Positions 49,156-60,223 are shown, counted from the stretch's first letter. The stretch: DNA of 64,000 nt from Olleya aquimaris (GCF_003259525.1 NZ_QLLO01000011.1:1-64000); one strand, 5' to 3'. Numbers and translations are program-made. Notes: generated from the sequence alone by a model not told the origin.

Positions 49156-51585
49156 ATGAAGATTTCTTATAACTGGATAAAACAATTTATAAACACAGAT
49201 TGGTCTGCAGAACAAACCAGTGAATTATTAACTGATTTAGGACTTGAAGTTGAAGGATTAGAAAAATTCCAAAGTGTAAAAGGTGGATTAGAAGGTGTTG
49301 TTGTAGGTGAAGTTTTAACGTGTGAGCAACACAGTAATGCCGATAAACTAAAAGTAACAACCGTTACTATTGGTTCTGGTGAGCCACTACAAATTGTTTG
49401 TGGAGCACCAAATGTTGCTGCAGGACAAAAAGTACCTGTTGCTACAATTGGCACAACATTATACACAGACACTGGTGATGCTTGGACCATTAAAAAAGGA
49501 AAAATTAGAGGTGAAGAAAGTCACGGAATGATATGTGCAGAAGACGAGTTAGGCTTAGGTAAATCTCATGATGGTATTTTAGTTCTTCCAGAAGATACTG
49601 TTGTTGGCACACCTTGTGCAGAGTTGTTTGATGTAGAAAATGATCTGGTGTTTGAAATTGGTTTAACTCCAAATCGTGCTGATGCTATGAGCCATTTTGG
49701 AACTGCAAGAGATCTAAAAGCTGGATTACTACAAAAAGGTATTAATGTTGAGTTAATTACACCAAGTGTAAGTGCTTTTCATGTAGAAAACAGAACGCTT
49801 AAAATGGATGTTGACGTCATTAATAAAGACTTAGCACCAAGATATTGTGGTGTAACCATTAGTGGTTTAAAAGTCCAAGACTCGCCAGAATGGTTACAAA
49901 ACAGATTAAAAGCAATTGGCTTATCACCAATAAATAATATTGTAGATGTAACAAACTATGTGTTACATGATTTGGGACAACCGCTTCATGCGTTTGATGC
50001 TAATAAAATTACAGGCAACAAAGTATTAGTTAAAACACTTCCTGCTGGAACAAAATTTACCACATTAGATGGTATAGAGCGCGAATTACATGAGGATGAT
50101 TTAATGATTTGCAACGCTGAAAAACCAATGTGTATAGCTGGAGTTTTTGGTGGTATAGATAGTGGCGTAACAGAAAGTACCACAAGTATTTTCTTAGAAA
50201 GCGCCTACTTTAATCCGGTTAGCGTGCGTAAAACCGCTAAACGTCATGGTTTAAATACAGATGCGTCTTTTAGATTTGAACGAGGTATCGATCCAAACAT
50301 CACAGAATATGCTTTAAAGCGAGCTGCTTTAATGATTCAGGATATTGCTGGAGGAGAAATTACAAGCGAAATTGTAGATATTTATCCTAACAAAATTGAA
50401 GATTTTCAAGTACGTTTAAGTTTTGAAAAGGTGACCAAATTAATTGGTCAAGACATACCTAGAGAAACGATTAAATCTATATTAACCTCTTTGGATATTA
50501 AAGTTAATAGTGTAACCGAAACAGGTTTAGGATTGACTATTCCTGCGTTTAGAAATGATGTTACCAGAGAAGCAGATGTTATTGAAGAAATATTACGTGT
50601 TTATGGTTATAACAATGTACACACTAGCTCTAAATTAAATGCGTCCATCTCTAACGCTTCAAAATTTGAAGATTACAAACTACAAAATGTGGTAGGTAAT
50701 CAATTAGCTGCTCAAGGGTGGTTTGAGATTATGGCTAACTCGTTAACTAGCGCAAATTACATAGCTTTATCCGAGCAATTAAAAGCAGAACATAATGTAG
50801 AAATGCTAAATCCGTTAAGTCAGGATTTAGGTGTGATGCGTCAAAGTTTACTGTTTTCTGGCTTAGAAGCTGTAAGTCATAATATTAACAGAAGACAACA
50901 CAATTTAAAGTTTTTTGAATTTGGTAAAACTTATCACGATTTTGGAAATAAACGTGAGGAGTTTAAACGTTTGTCTTTATTTGTTACAGGTCATAAAACT
51001 GAAGAAAGCTGGTCACAGTCGCCTCAACCTAAAACAGATTTTTTCTTTTTAAAAGGAAGTATTGCTAGTATCTTAAACCGTTTAGGTATAAACCGCTACC
51101 AAGAAAACACGACTAAAAACGATGTGTTTACTGAAGGCTTACAACTAAGTATTGGACGTGATGTTTTAGTTGATTTTGGAATTATAAAATCTAAAATCAC
51201 CAAGCATTTTGACATTAGTCAAGAGGTGTTTTATGCAGATTTTAATTGGGATACTATTTTAGAGGTCGCTAAACGCAACAAAATAAAGTTTAGTGCAATC
51301 CCAAAATACCCAGAGGTAAGACGTGATTTTGCGTTATTATTAGATGATGCTGTAACTTTTGATTCTATTCAAAGTATTGCTAAAAAAACAGAAAAACAAC
51401 TACTTAAAAACGTTAATCTTTTTGATGTCTATCAAGGTAAAAACTTACCTAATGGTAAAAAAAGTTATGCGGTAAGCTTTACGTTTTTAGACGATCGTCA
51501 AACCCTTACAGATAAAGTGGTGGACAAAATAATGAACAAGCTTCAAAACAATTTTGAACGCGAACTTGGAGCAGAATTAAGATAA
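49156..51585 (+). CDS. pheT: Phenylalanyl-tRNA synthetase beta subunit
   Basis: 809 residues, full length. Domains in order: tRNA-binding OB-like region near 40-150 (VGEVLTCEQHSNADKLKVT), the B3/B4 editing region with GLTPNRADAMS, the B5 domain, the catalytic-like core (FRFERGIDPN) and the FDX-ACB domain at the C-terminus (RDFALLLDD). PheS, encoded elsewhere, completes the enzyme. The 51588 gene follows after 2 bp. Confidence 0.97.
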   Translation: MKISYNWIKQFINTDWSAEQTSELLTDLGLEVEGLEKFQSVKGGLEGVVVGEVLTCEQHSNADKLKVTTVTIGSGEPLQIVCGAPNVAAGQKVPVATIGTTLYTDTGDAWTIKKGKIRGEESHGMICAEDELGLGKSHDGILVLPEDTVVGTPCAELFDVENDLVFEIGLTPNRADAMSHFGTARDLKAGLLQKGINVELITPSVSAFHVENRTLKMDVDVINKDLAPRYCGVTISGLKVQDSPEWLQNRLKAIGLSPINNIVDVTNYVLHDLGQPLHAFDANKITGNKVLVKTLPAGTKFTTLDGIERELHEDDLMICNAEKPMCIAGVFGGIDSGVTESTTSIFLESAYFNPVSVRKTAKRHGLNTDASFRFERGIDPNITEYALKRAALMIQDIAGGEITSEIVDIYPNKIEDFQVRLSFEKVTKLIGQDIPRETIKSILTSLDIKVNSVTETGLGLTIPAFRNDVTREADVIEEILRVYGYNNVHTSSKLNASISNASKFEDYKLQNVVGNQLAAQGWFEIMANSLTSANYIALSEQLKAEHNVEMLNPLSQDLGVMRQSLLFSGLEAVSHNINRRQHNLKFFEFGKTYHDFGNKREEFKRLSLFVTGHKTEESWSQSPQPKTDFFFLKGSIASILNRLGINRYQENTTKNDVFTEGLQLSIGRDVLVDFGIIKSKITKHFDISQEVFYADFNWDTILEVAKRNKIKFSAIPKYPEVRRDFALLLDDAVTFDSIQSIAKKTEKQLLKNVNLFDVYQGKNLPNGKKSYAVSFTFLDDRQTLTDKVVDKIMNKLQNNFERELGAELR

Positions 51586-51587
51586 TT

Positions 51588-51785
51588 ATGGAACCATTAA
51601 GAAAAAATAATAACTGGAATTTATTTACAGGATTAATCTTAACCCTATTTGGTAGCTTTAGACTGTATCAGCATTTTTCTGGAATGACAACTTATAGCAA
51701 CCTAAGGTTGATATTATCTTTTGCTTTTGTGGGTTACGGTATCTTTAGCTTATACCAATACTTTCAAATAAAGAATAACAAATAA
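51588..51785 (+). CDS. Small two-helix membrane protein
   Basis: 65 residues with two hydrophobic helices (about 12-29 and 36-54) and a short charged tail. It starts 2 bp after pheT, so it is co-transcribed, and is followed by a terminator. No family recognised beyond flavobacterial conserved hypotheticals. Confidence 0.75.
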   Translation: MEPLRKNNNWNLFTGLILTLFGSFRLYQHFSGMTTYSNLRLILSFAFVGYGIFSLYQYFQIKNNK

Positions 51786-51790
51786 CTTAC

Positions 51791-51819
51791 AAAGCCTTCA
51801 AATTATTGAAGGCTTTTGT
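51791..51819 (+). terminator. Terminator after the pheT transcript
   Basis: AAAGCCTTCAA (51791-51801), loop ATTA, TTGAAGGCTTT (51806-51816), then T-run to 51819. Confidence 0.8.
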
Positions 51820-52000
51820 TTAACCTTAAATTTGTTTTTTTTATCAAAAAAAAATGAAAGCCTTTTTATTTCAATAGGATTAGGATTTTCACCTCTTTTT
51901 TTTACCTTAAACAAAATATTCAAATTTCAGATCAAGACTGTTAAAGCTTTGTTTTTAAGCATACTATATTGTATTTTTATGTTGAAGAAAAAGAAAAATA

Positions 52001-52717
52001 ATGATATTTAATCCTACCAACATTGAAAGTAAATTACGAAAACAACAATTACGTGATTTAGATAGCCATACCATTTTAGATCAAGTCTATTCAATTTTAA
52101 AAGCTAATGACGACCTTGAAAACAGAATAGTAAACACATTGCAATCTGGACAACAAGGTAATTCCAATTTATTTGATATTGATAAGCTAGAAGCCGACCG
52201 TATTTTTCATATTGATAGCATTAAAAAAACATGCATCGATTACCGATTACGTTTTTTAGATACTAAATATTTTAAAAACCAGTTTCCTCGAGAGGCGATT
52301 TCTAGAATTAAACATTTAGAAAAAACACATAATACATCCTTAAAAGGGTTTAAAATAATGGCACCTTCTAAGCTCTTCAAATTAGAAAATCCAGATGATC
52401 CATTATTATTTGCACCAATCGGAAACGGTTATTATTACTTAATCCATAAATGGGGAAACGATTTAAATCCGTTTAGAAAATGGTTAGTATTACCCTTTAA
52501 AAATTTTGAAAACCTGCTGATTTTCGCCTTATTAACAAGTGTTATTATTACAGTATTATTTAACTTCAATCTAACACAAGACCAACATTATATTGGTAAA
52601 ATGCTTCTACTGTTTTTGTTTATGTTTAAATCTGTGGTAGGTATTGTTATTTTTTATGCTATTTCGCAAGGTAAAAATGTAAATACAGCTATTTGGAACA
52701 GTAAGTATAGTAAGTAA
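52001..52717 (+). CDS. Hypothetical protein with two C-terminal membrane helices
   Basis: 238 residues. The first ~160 are soluble and charged; two transmembrane helices follow (about 167-190 and 200-222). No known family identified. It lies 181 bp after the pheT terminator and 50 bp before the DUF2007 gene, with which it may be co-transcribed. Confidence 0.72.
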   Translation: MIFNPTNIESKLRKQQLRDLDSHTILDQVYSILKANDDLENRIVNTLQSGQQGNSNLFDIDKLEADRIFHIDSIKKTCIDYRLRFLDTKYFKNQFPREAISRIKHLEKTHNTSLKGFKIMAPSKLFKLENPDDPLLFAPIGNGYYYLIHKWGNDLNPFRKWLVLPFKNFENLLIFALLTSVIITVLFNFNLTQDQHYIGKMLLLFLFMFKSVVGIVIFYAISQGKNVNTAIWNSKYSK

Positions 52718-52767
52718 TTATTTAAAAACTATTTTGTATCTTTAAGTAAACCCTAAACAGATATAAT

Positions 52768-53001
52768 ATGGAATCAGAATATATTAAAATATTTCAAGGT
52801 AACTTTATTATAGTTCAACTTGTAAAAACACGTCTTGAAGAGATTGGTATTAACCCAGTAATTAAAGATGGTAACGAATCTGGACGATTAGGTGGCTTTG
52901 TATATGACACACCAAGAGTCCCAGAAGTTTTTGTACATGAATCAGAACTAAAAAAAGCAATGACTATTGTTAATCAAGTTAAAGCAGAGACCGAAGCTTG
53001 A
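52768..53001 (+). CDS. DUF2007-family protein (PII-interacting-like fold)
   Basis: 77 residues. The YIKIFQGNFIIVQLVKTRLEEIGINPVIKDG start and VPEVFVHESEL are typical of DUF2007 proteins, a small ferredoxin-like fold; some members interact with signalling partners. Function is unknown here. A 7-bp tandem repeat begins at its stop codon. Confidence 0.85.
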   Translation: MESEYIKIFQGNFIIVQLVKTRLEEIGINPVIKDGNESGRLGGFVYDTPRVPEVFVHESELKKAMTIVNQVKAETEA

Positions 53002-53056
53002 TTAGTATTAAGTAATTAGTGATTAGTGATTAGTAATTAGTAATTAGTAATTAGTG
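53001..53056. repeat. Tandem 7-bp repeat, unit ATTAGTR, 8 copies
   Basis: Starting with the last base of the DUF2007 stop codon: ATTAGTA, TTAAGTA, ATTAGTG, ATTAGTG, ATTAGTA, ATTAGTA, ATTAGTA, ATTAGTG. Only the second copy deviates. It lies between a gene end and the following terminator, in non-coding DNA. Similar TTAGT/AGTAAT stretches are short at 10961, 30290 and 44029. Confidence 0.85.
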
Positions 53057-53063
53057 AAAATAA

Positions 53064-53095
53064 AAAAAACTCTAAATTAAATTTAGAGTTTTTTA
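53064..53095. terminator. Bidirectional terminator between DUF2007 and ABC-F genes
   Basis: AAAAAACTCTAAAT (53064-53077), loop TAA, ATTTAGAGTTTTTT (53081-53094). It serves the two convergent genes. Confidence 0.8.
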
Positions 53096-53123
53096 TACCT
53101 ATTATTTTATGCTAGACACTATA

Positions 53124-54749
<1,626 letters not shown>

Positions 54750-54767
54750 TTATATTTTAATTTTGTG

Positions 54768-54775
54768 CAAAAGTA
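54768..54775 (-). promoter_or_regulatory. -7 box for the ABC-F gene
   Basis: The minus strand reads TACTTTTG (plus CAAAAGTA), a full match to TAnnTTTG, 21 bp upstream of the ATG at 54746. Confidence 0.5.
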
Positions 54776-54859
54776 GAAAATTAAGCCGAAACAGAAACTA
54801 TACATTGGTCTTTAATAAGTTTTAACAACGCCTTAACACGAGAACAATAATGCAAAACA

Positions 54860-54867
54860 TATTTTTG
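54860..54867 (+). promoter_or_regulatory. -7 box for the thioredoxin-like lipoprotein
   Basis: TATTTTTG matches TAnnTTTG, 32 bp before the ATG at 54900. Confidence 0.4.
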
Positions 54868-54899
54868 TTTATAATATGATTGCCCTTACACACTAATAT

Positions 54900-56327
54900 A
54901 TGTCTTTAAGACCCTTTTTATATATAGTTATTTTATGTAGTGCTTTTTTGTCTTGTAAGAAGGATACAAGTGCACCAGAAGAGGTTTCTGCTTTTTTTGG
55001 TGGAGAAATTATCAACCCTAGTAGCAACTATATTATTATTTATAAATCTTCAGATATTATTGACACCGTATATCTAGATGCCAATAACCGATTTAAATAC
55101 ACTTTTAAAGATTTTGACTCTGGTTTATATCATTTTTATGACGGAAAAGAATCGCAATCGTTTTTAATTCATCCTAATGATAGTATCATGATACGTGTTA
55201 ATACGGTTGAATTTGATGAGTCGTTAACCTTTAACGGTATTGGAGAAAAAGAAAACACTTACCTTATTGATCTTTTTCTTGAAACCGAAAGACAAGAACA
55301 AGAAGTTTTAAAAATTAGCCAATTAGAACCTGAAGCTTTTGAAGAACAACTATCCAATATAAGGCAACAAAAATTAAAAAAATTAAAACAATTTACTTCT
55401 AAACATAAAGCTTCAGAGCTATTTACAACCTTTGCTAAAGCTAATATAGACTACAATTACTATTATAGTAAGGAAGCTTATCCCTTTATAAACTACAGTA
55501 AAAGTGAACATGAAATTTTTAATGGTTTACCAGAAGACTTTTTTGACTTTAGAAAAGAAATTGATTACAATAACGAAACCTTAAAAGACTACAGACCTTA
55601 TGTCTCTTTTTTAAGATTTCATTTTAATAACATTGCTTTGCAAGAGCACTTTAAACACTCTAAAGATAGTATTTACAATAACCAATCGTTAGACTATAAC
55701 TTAGATAAATTAACGTTAATAGACCAAAAAGTAACTGATACATTTATAAAAAACAGACTGTTATATTATAACATGATTAAGTTTATAAATGCTTCTAAAA
55801 GTGTTGATGATTACGATACGCTTTTAACTTCTTTTAATGAAAAAAGCACCAATACCGAACATAAAAATAAAGCCAGTAAATTAGTAAACTCTTACAAACG
55901 ATTAAAACCAGGTCAAGTCATTCCGGATTTAAAAGTGGTTGATAAGAATGAGAAAATATCGTCACTAAGACAACTTATAAAAAGACCTACCATAGTGTAC
56001 TTTTGGGATGTTAAAGACAGATATCATTTAAAAGTATCTCATGATCGTGCTAAGGAGCTACAAAAAAAGTATCCAGAGTTTGATATTATGGCTATTAACA
56101 TAAATGCTATTAGTAGTCGAGAGCAAGCAGATATTTTACAACGTAACAACTTAAACCTTAATAACGAGTATCGATTTGAAAACGTGGATAAAGCAATAGA
56201 ATTGTTATCTATAAAACCTGTAAACAAAGTATTTATATTAGATAAAAAGGCAAGAATAGTAAACCCTAAAGCTAATATGTTTGACATTACTATAGAGCAT
56301 GAATTGCTAGCACTAATAAATCAATAA
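54900..56327 (+). CDS. Thioredoxin-fold lipoprotein without CxxC
   Basis: 475 residues. Lipobox ends at FLSC19. The first ~330 residues include a DUF4369-like beta domain and a helical part; the last ~150 have a thioredoxin-like layout (PGQVIPDLKVVDKNEK ... RPTIVYFWDVKDRYHL) in which the site expected to hold CxxC reads DVKDRYH. Redox activity is therefore unlikely; a binding or scaffold role is inference. Own promoter and terminator. Confidence 0.78.
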   Translation: MSLRPFLYIVILCSAFLSCKKDTSAPEEVSAFFGGEIINPSSNYIIIYKSSDIIDTVYLDANNRFKYTFKDFDSGLYHFYDGKESQSFLIHPNDSIMIRVNTVEFDESLTFNGIGEKENTYLIDLFLETERQEQEVLKISQLEPEAFEEQLSNIRQQKLKKLKQFTSKHKASELFTTFAKANIDYNYYYSKEAYPFINYSKSEHEIFNGLPEDFFDFRKEIDYNNETLKDYRPYVSFLRFHFNNIALQEHFKHSKDSIYNNQSLDYNLDKLTLIDQKVTDTFIKNRLLYYNMIKFINASKSVDDYDTLLTSFNEKSTNTEHKNKASKLVNSYKRLKPGQVIPDLKVVDKNEKISSLRQLIKRPTIVYFWDVKDRYHLKVSHDRAKELQKKYPEFDIMAININAISSREQADILQRNNLNLNNEYRFENVDKAIELLSIKPVNKVFILDKKARIVNPKANMFDITIEHELLALINQ

Positions 56328-56344
56328 CACAATACATTATAAAT

Positions 56345-56375
56345 TAAAAAAGCCTGCAATTTGCAGGCTTTTTTT
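56345..56375. terminator. Bidirectional terminator
   Basis: AAAAAGCCTGCAA pairs with TTGCAGGCTTTTTT around 56346-56374. It lies between the convergent lipoprotein gene and the metal-handling cluster. Confidence 0.8.
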
Positions 56376-56396
56376 GATACAATACTTTTTAAAATA

Positions 56397-56753
56397 TTAT
56401 TCTTTTTTGTGGTCTTCTTTAACGTCTTCGTCTCTGTATTTACAACAAGCATGAATACTATCATAAGCTTCATCTGGAGCTTTTAAATCTTTGGTATCAT
56501 GTCCAACTGCTGCTATATTAGCTTCAATTGTTTTTAAGTCGGTTTTATTTTCGTCAAAGATTAATTTTAATTCGTGTGTTTCTACATCCCAAACTGCGCT
56601 TTTAACACCTTTGGTTTTAAAACAAGCTTTTTCTATTCTTGATTTACACATCATACAAACTCCGTCAACCTCTATACTTGCTCTTTTGTTTTTATCTTGA
56701 GCAAAGGTTATTGTAGTTGCCATCATTAATAATACTAATACTAATTTTTTCAT
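56397..56753 (-). CDS. Periplasmic heavy-metal-associated (HMA) domain protein
   Basis: 118 residues. Signal peptide ends at TFAQ19. One HMA domain carries CMMC (about 33-36) instead of the usual CxxC spacer residues, then a second cysteine pair in HACCKYRDED near the C-terminus. It could carry Cu+ or a similar soft metal in the periplasm. It is 11 bp after the TonB receptor gene and closes the operon. Confidence 0.88.
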   Translation of the reverse strand: MKKLVLVLLMMATTITFAQDKNKRASIEVDGVCMMCKSRIEKACFKTKGVKSAVWDVETHELKLIFDENKTDLKTIEANIAAVGHDTKDLKAPDEAYDSIHACCKYRDEDVKEDHKKE

Positions 56754-56764
56754 TTTATAAGGTT

Positions 56765-58996
56765 TTAATTTAATTTATATCTTAATCCTGCATAGTACAT
56801 GCTTCCAAAAATTGGACCATACACAAAGTTAGTATCAAAACTTGAGCCAAACGGGTTGTCTGCACTAACTATTGGATTATTTTGTTTAACATCGGTAACA
56901 TTTTCTCCACCTAAATATACTTCAAATTTTGGAGAAAACACTTTAGTGACTTGTGCGTTTAATGTGCCAACAGATTGTGAATAGTCACTTAATCTATATT
57001 GAATAGGATTATTTAATGTTGACGCAAAACGTTGTTCACTTAGCCAATTATAAGTTACATCAAACTTCCAATTGCTATTATTTTTAACTTCTGTCTCATA
57101 AGCCACATTAGCAAATAAACGGTGTTTAGGTGTTAATGGTTTTATTAATTTACCAGACTTATATTGCGTTTTAATATCATAATATTTGTAAGCTGTACGA
57201 ATATCAAAATTATTAAAGGGATTATAATTAAATTCTGCCTGAAAGCTATTAGCATAACTATCTCCTTCTAAATTATAAAAATTGACTTCTTGAGCATTTT
57301 CTAAATCTACGACCACTTGATTCTGAAAATCGGTACGATAAAAATCTAATGTAATATCTGCACCTCTTCCAAAAAGGTTAAACCCTTGTAAATAAGACAC
57401 ACCATAATTCCATGCAATTTCTGGGTCTAAACCATAAATATTACCATTGGTGTTTAAAATGGAAAAGTCTCTAGAGGATGCAAATAAATTCTGATTTTCA
57501 GCAAAAATATTAGCACTACGTTTTCCACGTCCAATAGAGGCTCTTAACGCAGATTTTCCCCAAGGAGAATAGCGTACATGTAATCGTGGTGTAATAAACT
57601 CGCCTAACAAATTATGAATATCTGCACGTAAACCTGCAGTTAATGTTAAAGCTTCAAGATTATCAAAAGAATATTCAAAAAATCCACCAAACGATCGTTC
57701 TGTTCTACCAAATTTTTGTGCAATTGCAAACTCGTCGTAGGCATCATACGTAAAATTAACTCCCGTTTTTATTTTGTGTCTAGAATCGTCTATTATAGAA
57801 TTATATATCACATTAGAATATATACTTGTATGATCTATATTGTATTGATTTAACCCAAAATAAGAGTCTTGAGAATGATTACTAAACGCAAATTGAACCC
57901 CTAAACTTTGCCAAGGGATTTCTGGATTTACATATCCTAGTTTTGCCGACACTTCAATACGTTCAGTATCTATTTCGCTTCCCCAAGCATTAATGGTTAA
58001 TTTATCCGTTTCTGGATTAAAATTGACTTGTCCAGATTGATTATTATCTGTTAAATACCTAAGATTTAAAAAACTAACTATACCCTTTTCTGGATTGGTA
58101 AATTGCCAACGATTCATTACGTTAACTTGTTGTTTTAAAGGAACATCTAAAAACGAATCGTTGTTTTTATCAAATTTCTGATCTCTTAAATTACCATGTA
58201 TATATAATCCAGTATCCCATTTATCGGATACTTTTGTATTAAAATGTGTATTTAACTCTAATCGACCATTTACTGAAGCATAAGCATTAACAAACAGCTT
58301 ATTATCTGTAGTTGGTTTTACAAGCTCAGCATTAATTTGTCCTGCTATGCTTTCAAAACCATTCACAACACTTCCTGCACCTTTAGTAATTTGAATACTC
58401 TCTACCCAAGTCCCTGGAATAAAACTTAATCCATAAGCTTGAGAAGCACCTCTTATAGATGGTATGTTTTCGGTAGCTATAAGGATGTATGGACTAGCTA
58501 ATCCAAGCATTTTAATTTGCTTTGTTCCGGTAACAGCATCGCTAAAATTAACGTCAATAGACGGATTAGTTTCAAAACTTTCCGATAAATTACAACAAGC
58601 TGCTTTTAACAACTCGTCACTACTAACCAATAAGGTGTTTTGTGCTTTTAGATAAGATTTTGCAGTCGCTTGCTTTCTAGCTTCAACTACTACTTCATCC
58701 AAATCGTTTGTAGGCTTCAAAGCATGTTTTATTGGTGTTGCAGTGGTAATAGTTAACGTGTCTGTTTTATAACCAACATAGCTAATTACAAGTTTTTTAT
58801 ATTGGGTATTATATGGTAATGAAAATTGACCATCTATATCTGTAGATGTACCCACGCTTGTATCTAACCAAATTAAGTTAGCGCCAAATAAAGGTTGTTC
58901 TGTTTCATGTCCAGCATCATAAATAGTTCCTGTTAAGGTCTCTTGTGCAGTCATTACTAATGGCAAAAAGCCAAGTAAAATCAATAATTTTTTCAT
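56765..58996 (-). CDS. TonB-dependent receptor, metal-cluster type
   Basis: 743 residues. Signal peptide, CarboxypepD-like regulatory domain (about 20-100), plug with an ACCNLSESFE motif containing two adjacent cysteines, then the 22-strand barrel ending in RYKLN. In Bacteroidota, receptors with this CC plug motif usually neighbour HMA and HYC_CC_PP genes, as here, suggesting copper or other metal uptake rather than glycan uptake. No SusD partner is present. It is 2 bp from the HMA-MauE gene. Confidence 0.9.
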   Translation of the reverse strand: MKKLLILLGFLPLVMTAQETLTGTIYDAGHETEQPLFGANLIWLDTSVGTSTDIDGQFSLPYNTQYKKLVISYVGYKTDTLTITTATPIKHALKPTNDLDEVVVEARKQATAKSYLKAQNTLLVSSDELLKAACCNLSESFETNPSIDVNFSDAVTGTKQIKMLGLASPYILIATENIPSIRGASQAYGLSFIPGTWVESIQITKGAGSVVNGFESIAGQINAELVKPTTDNKLFVNAYASVNGRLELNTHFNTKVSDKWDTGLYIHGNLRDQKFDKNNDSFLDVPLKQQVNVMNRWQFTNPEKGIVSFLNLRYLTDNNQSGQVNFNPETDKLTINAWGSEIDTERIEVSAKLGYVNPEIPWQSLGVQFAFSNHSQDSYFGLNQYNIDHTSIYSNVIYNSIIDDSRHKIKTGVNFTYDAYDEFAIAQKFGRTERSFGGFFEYSFDNLEALTLTAGLRADIHNLLGEFITPRLHVRYSPWGKSALRASIGRGKRSANIFAENQNLFASSRDFSILNTNGNIYGLDPEIAWNYGVSYLQGFNLFGRGADITLDFYRTDFQNQVVVDLENAQEVNFYNLEGDSYANSFQAEFNYNPFNNFDIRTAYKYYDIKTQYKSGKLIKPLTPKHRLFANVAYETEVKNNSNWKFDVTYNWLSEQRFASTLNNPIQYRLSDYSQSVGTLNAQVTKVFSPKFEVYLGGENVTDVKQNNPIVSADNPFGSSFDTNFVYGPIFGSMYYAGLRYKLN

Positions 58997-58998
58997 AA

Positions 58999-59730
58999 TT
59001 AACTATAGATTTTAATTAGCATCCAAACAGCCATAATCAACATAATGGTGTTTTCTATAAACGTTGCTTTGGTCATTGGTAATTTTAAAGCAGTCCCTAA
59101 GCAAGCACATTGTATTGCTTTTTTATCTAGTAACGTTTTTGTGACTCCAATGGTGGTTATTCCTAAAATTACAACTGTAATTATTAGGGCTAATGGAATT
59201 TGAATTCGCATTAAAAACAATACACCTAAAGCCAATTCTAAAAAAGGATATATCCATCCGTATGCAGGAAATACCTTAGCTAGTGGATCGTACATTTTAA
59301 AACTTTCAGGAAACCCCTTTAAATCTAACAATTTAAAAAAGCTAAATACAATGTAGAATAAGCCCATAAAGTCTAGCATAAAACTAGAACCATTCCAAGG
59401 ATTATAATTTAATAGTATAGCTGCAACTGTTATATATCCAAAGATTAAAAATAATGGAAACAGCTGTTTTAAATCAGATTGCTCCTCCTCTATTAAGTTT
59501 GAAGAGGCAAACACATTTTGTGTTTTTGGTTTTTCAGTTATTTGGTATTTGTTTGGTAAAGCCTCTTGTAATTGTTGCGTAGTAAGATGTTTAGACATGC
59601 TAATAGTTGCTTCAGATTGTTCTAAATTAACCGTTACTGAAGTAATATCTTCTAGTGCTTCTAAAGCTTTTTCTACAGATGCTTTACAATTATTACAGGT
59701 CATTCCTGTAACTGTGTATGTATGTGTCAT
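58999..59730 (-). CDS. HMA domain fused to MauE/DoxX-like membrane protein
   Basis: 243 residues. Residues 1-70: HMA domain with GMTCNNCKAS (C12 and C15). Residues about 85-243: four hydrophobic helices with the YPFLELALGVLFL pattern of MauE-type proteins and a CAC pair near 208-210 (IQCACLG). The membrane part may pass electrons or metals; the fused metal-binding domain points to metal handling. Second in the operon, after the HYC_CC_PP gene. Confidence 0.85.
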   Translation of the reverse strand: MTHTYTVTGMTCNNCKASVEKALEALEDITSVTVNLEQSEATISMSKHLTTQQLQEALPNKYQITEKPKTQNVFASSNLIEEEQSDLKQLFPLFLIFGYITVAAILLNYNPWNGSSFMLDFMGLFYIVFSFFKLLDLKGFPESFKMYDPLAKVFPAYGWIYPFLELALGVLFLMRIQIPLALIITVVILGITTIGVTKTLLDKKAIQCACLGTALKLPMTKATFIENTIMLIMAVWMLIKIYS

Positions 59731-59768
59731 TGTATTGTGTAATTTGATTATTAAATGGTTTTAAGGTA

Positions 59769-59784
59769 TTCCGCTTAAGCGGAA
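59769..59784. repeat. Short palindrome, REP-like
   Basis: TTCCGC-TTAA-GCGGAA (59769-59784), a near relative of the 26446 hairpin, in the 70-bp gap between the HYC_CC_PP and HMA-MauE genes. It might modulate expression within the operon. Confidence 0.5.
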
Positions 59785-59800
59785 ACAATAAAACAAGTTA

Positions 59801-60211
59801 TCAAATTATAAATACATCATGAAGGACTTGGTAGTCAATAACCAAGTTTGGGGGCGAATAATGTCTATGTGGTACAATTTGTTTTGGTAGACTTTGGTAT
59901 AACTGAGAATAGCTATACACAAAAGCGGTAAAAACAAATTGTGCATTGGTATCAAGATCGTTAAAATTAAGTTTTAACTGGTCTTGACCTTTGATAATTT
60001 CAACAACATCTTTACAACAAGATTTTTTGGTTACAATTGTATTTGTAGTTGCAGACACTTCCATACCACAATTTTTAGCTTTTGTAAAAATTGCAGTATC
60101 TATTAAATGATCACCACAGTAATGTTTTTCAACAGTAAAAGAAAATGTTGAAAACAACACTAAAAGTGCCATTATGGATGCAAAACCTTTATGTATAATG
60201 GTTGTTATCAC
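59801..60211 (-). CDS. HYC_CC_PP family protein
   Basis: 136 residues from a GTG start. Signal-like hydrophobic N-terminus (MALLVLFSTFSF), then VEKHYCGD (HYC), KSCCKD (CC) and HYSPP near the C-terminus, the three named motifs of this family. The cysteine and histidine arrangement suggests soft-metal binding. It heads the minus-strand cluster of HMA and TonB genes. The -7 box is only 5 bp upstream. Confidence 0.88.
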   Translation of the reverse strand: MITTIIHKGFASIMALLVLFSTFSFTVEKHYCGDHLIDTAIFTKAKNCGMEVSATTNTIVTKKSCCKDVVEIIKGQDQLKLNFNDLDTNAQFVFTAFVYSYSQLYQSLPKQIVPHRHYSPPNLVIDYQVLHDVFII

Positions 60212-60215
60212 AGTG

Positions 60216-60223
60216 CAAATTTA
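60216..60223 (-). promoter_or_regulatory. -7 box for the metal cluster
   Basis: The minus strand reads TAAATTTG, a TAnnTTTG match, 4 bp from the GTG start at 60211. Either the mRNA is nearly leaderless or the true start is a downstream codon. Confidence 0.4.
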
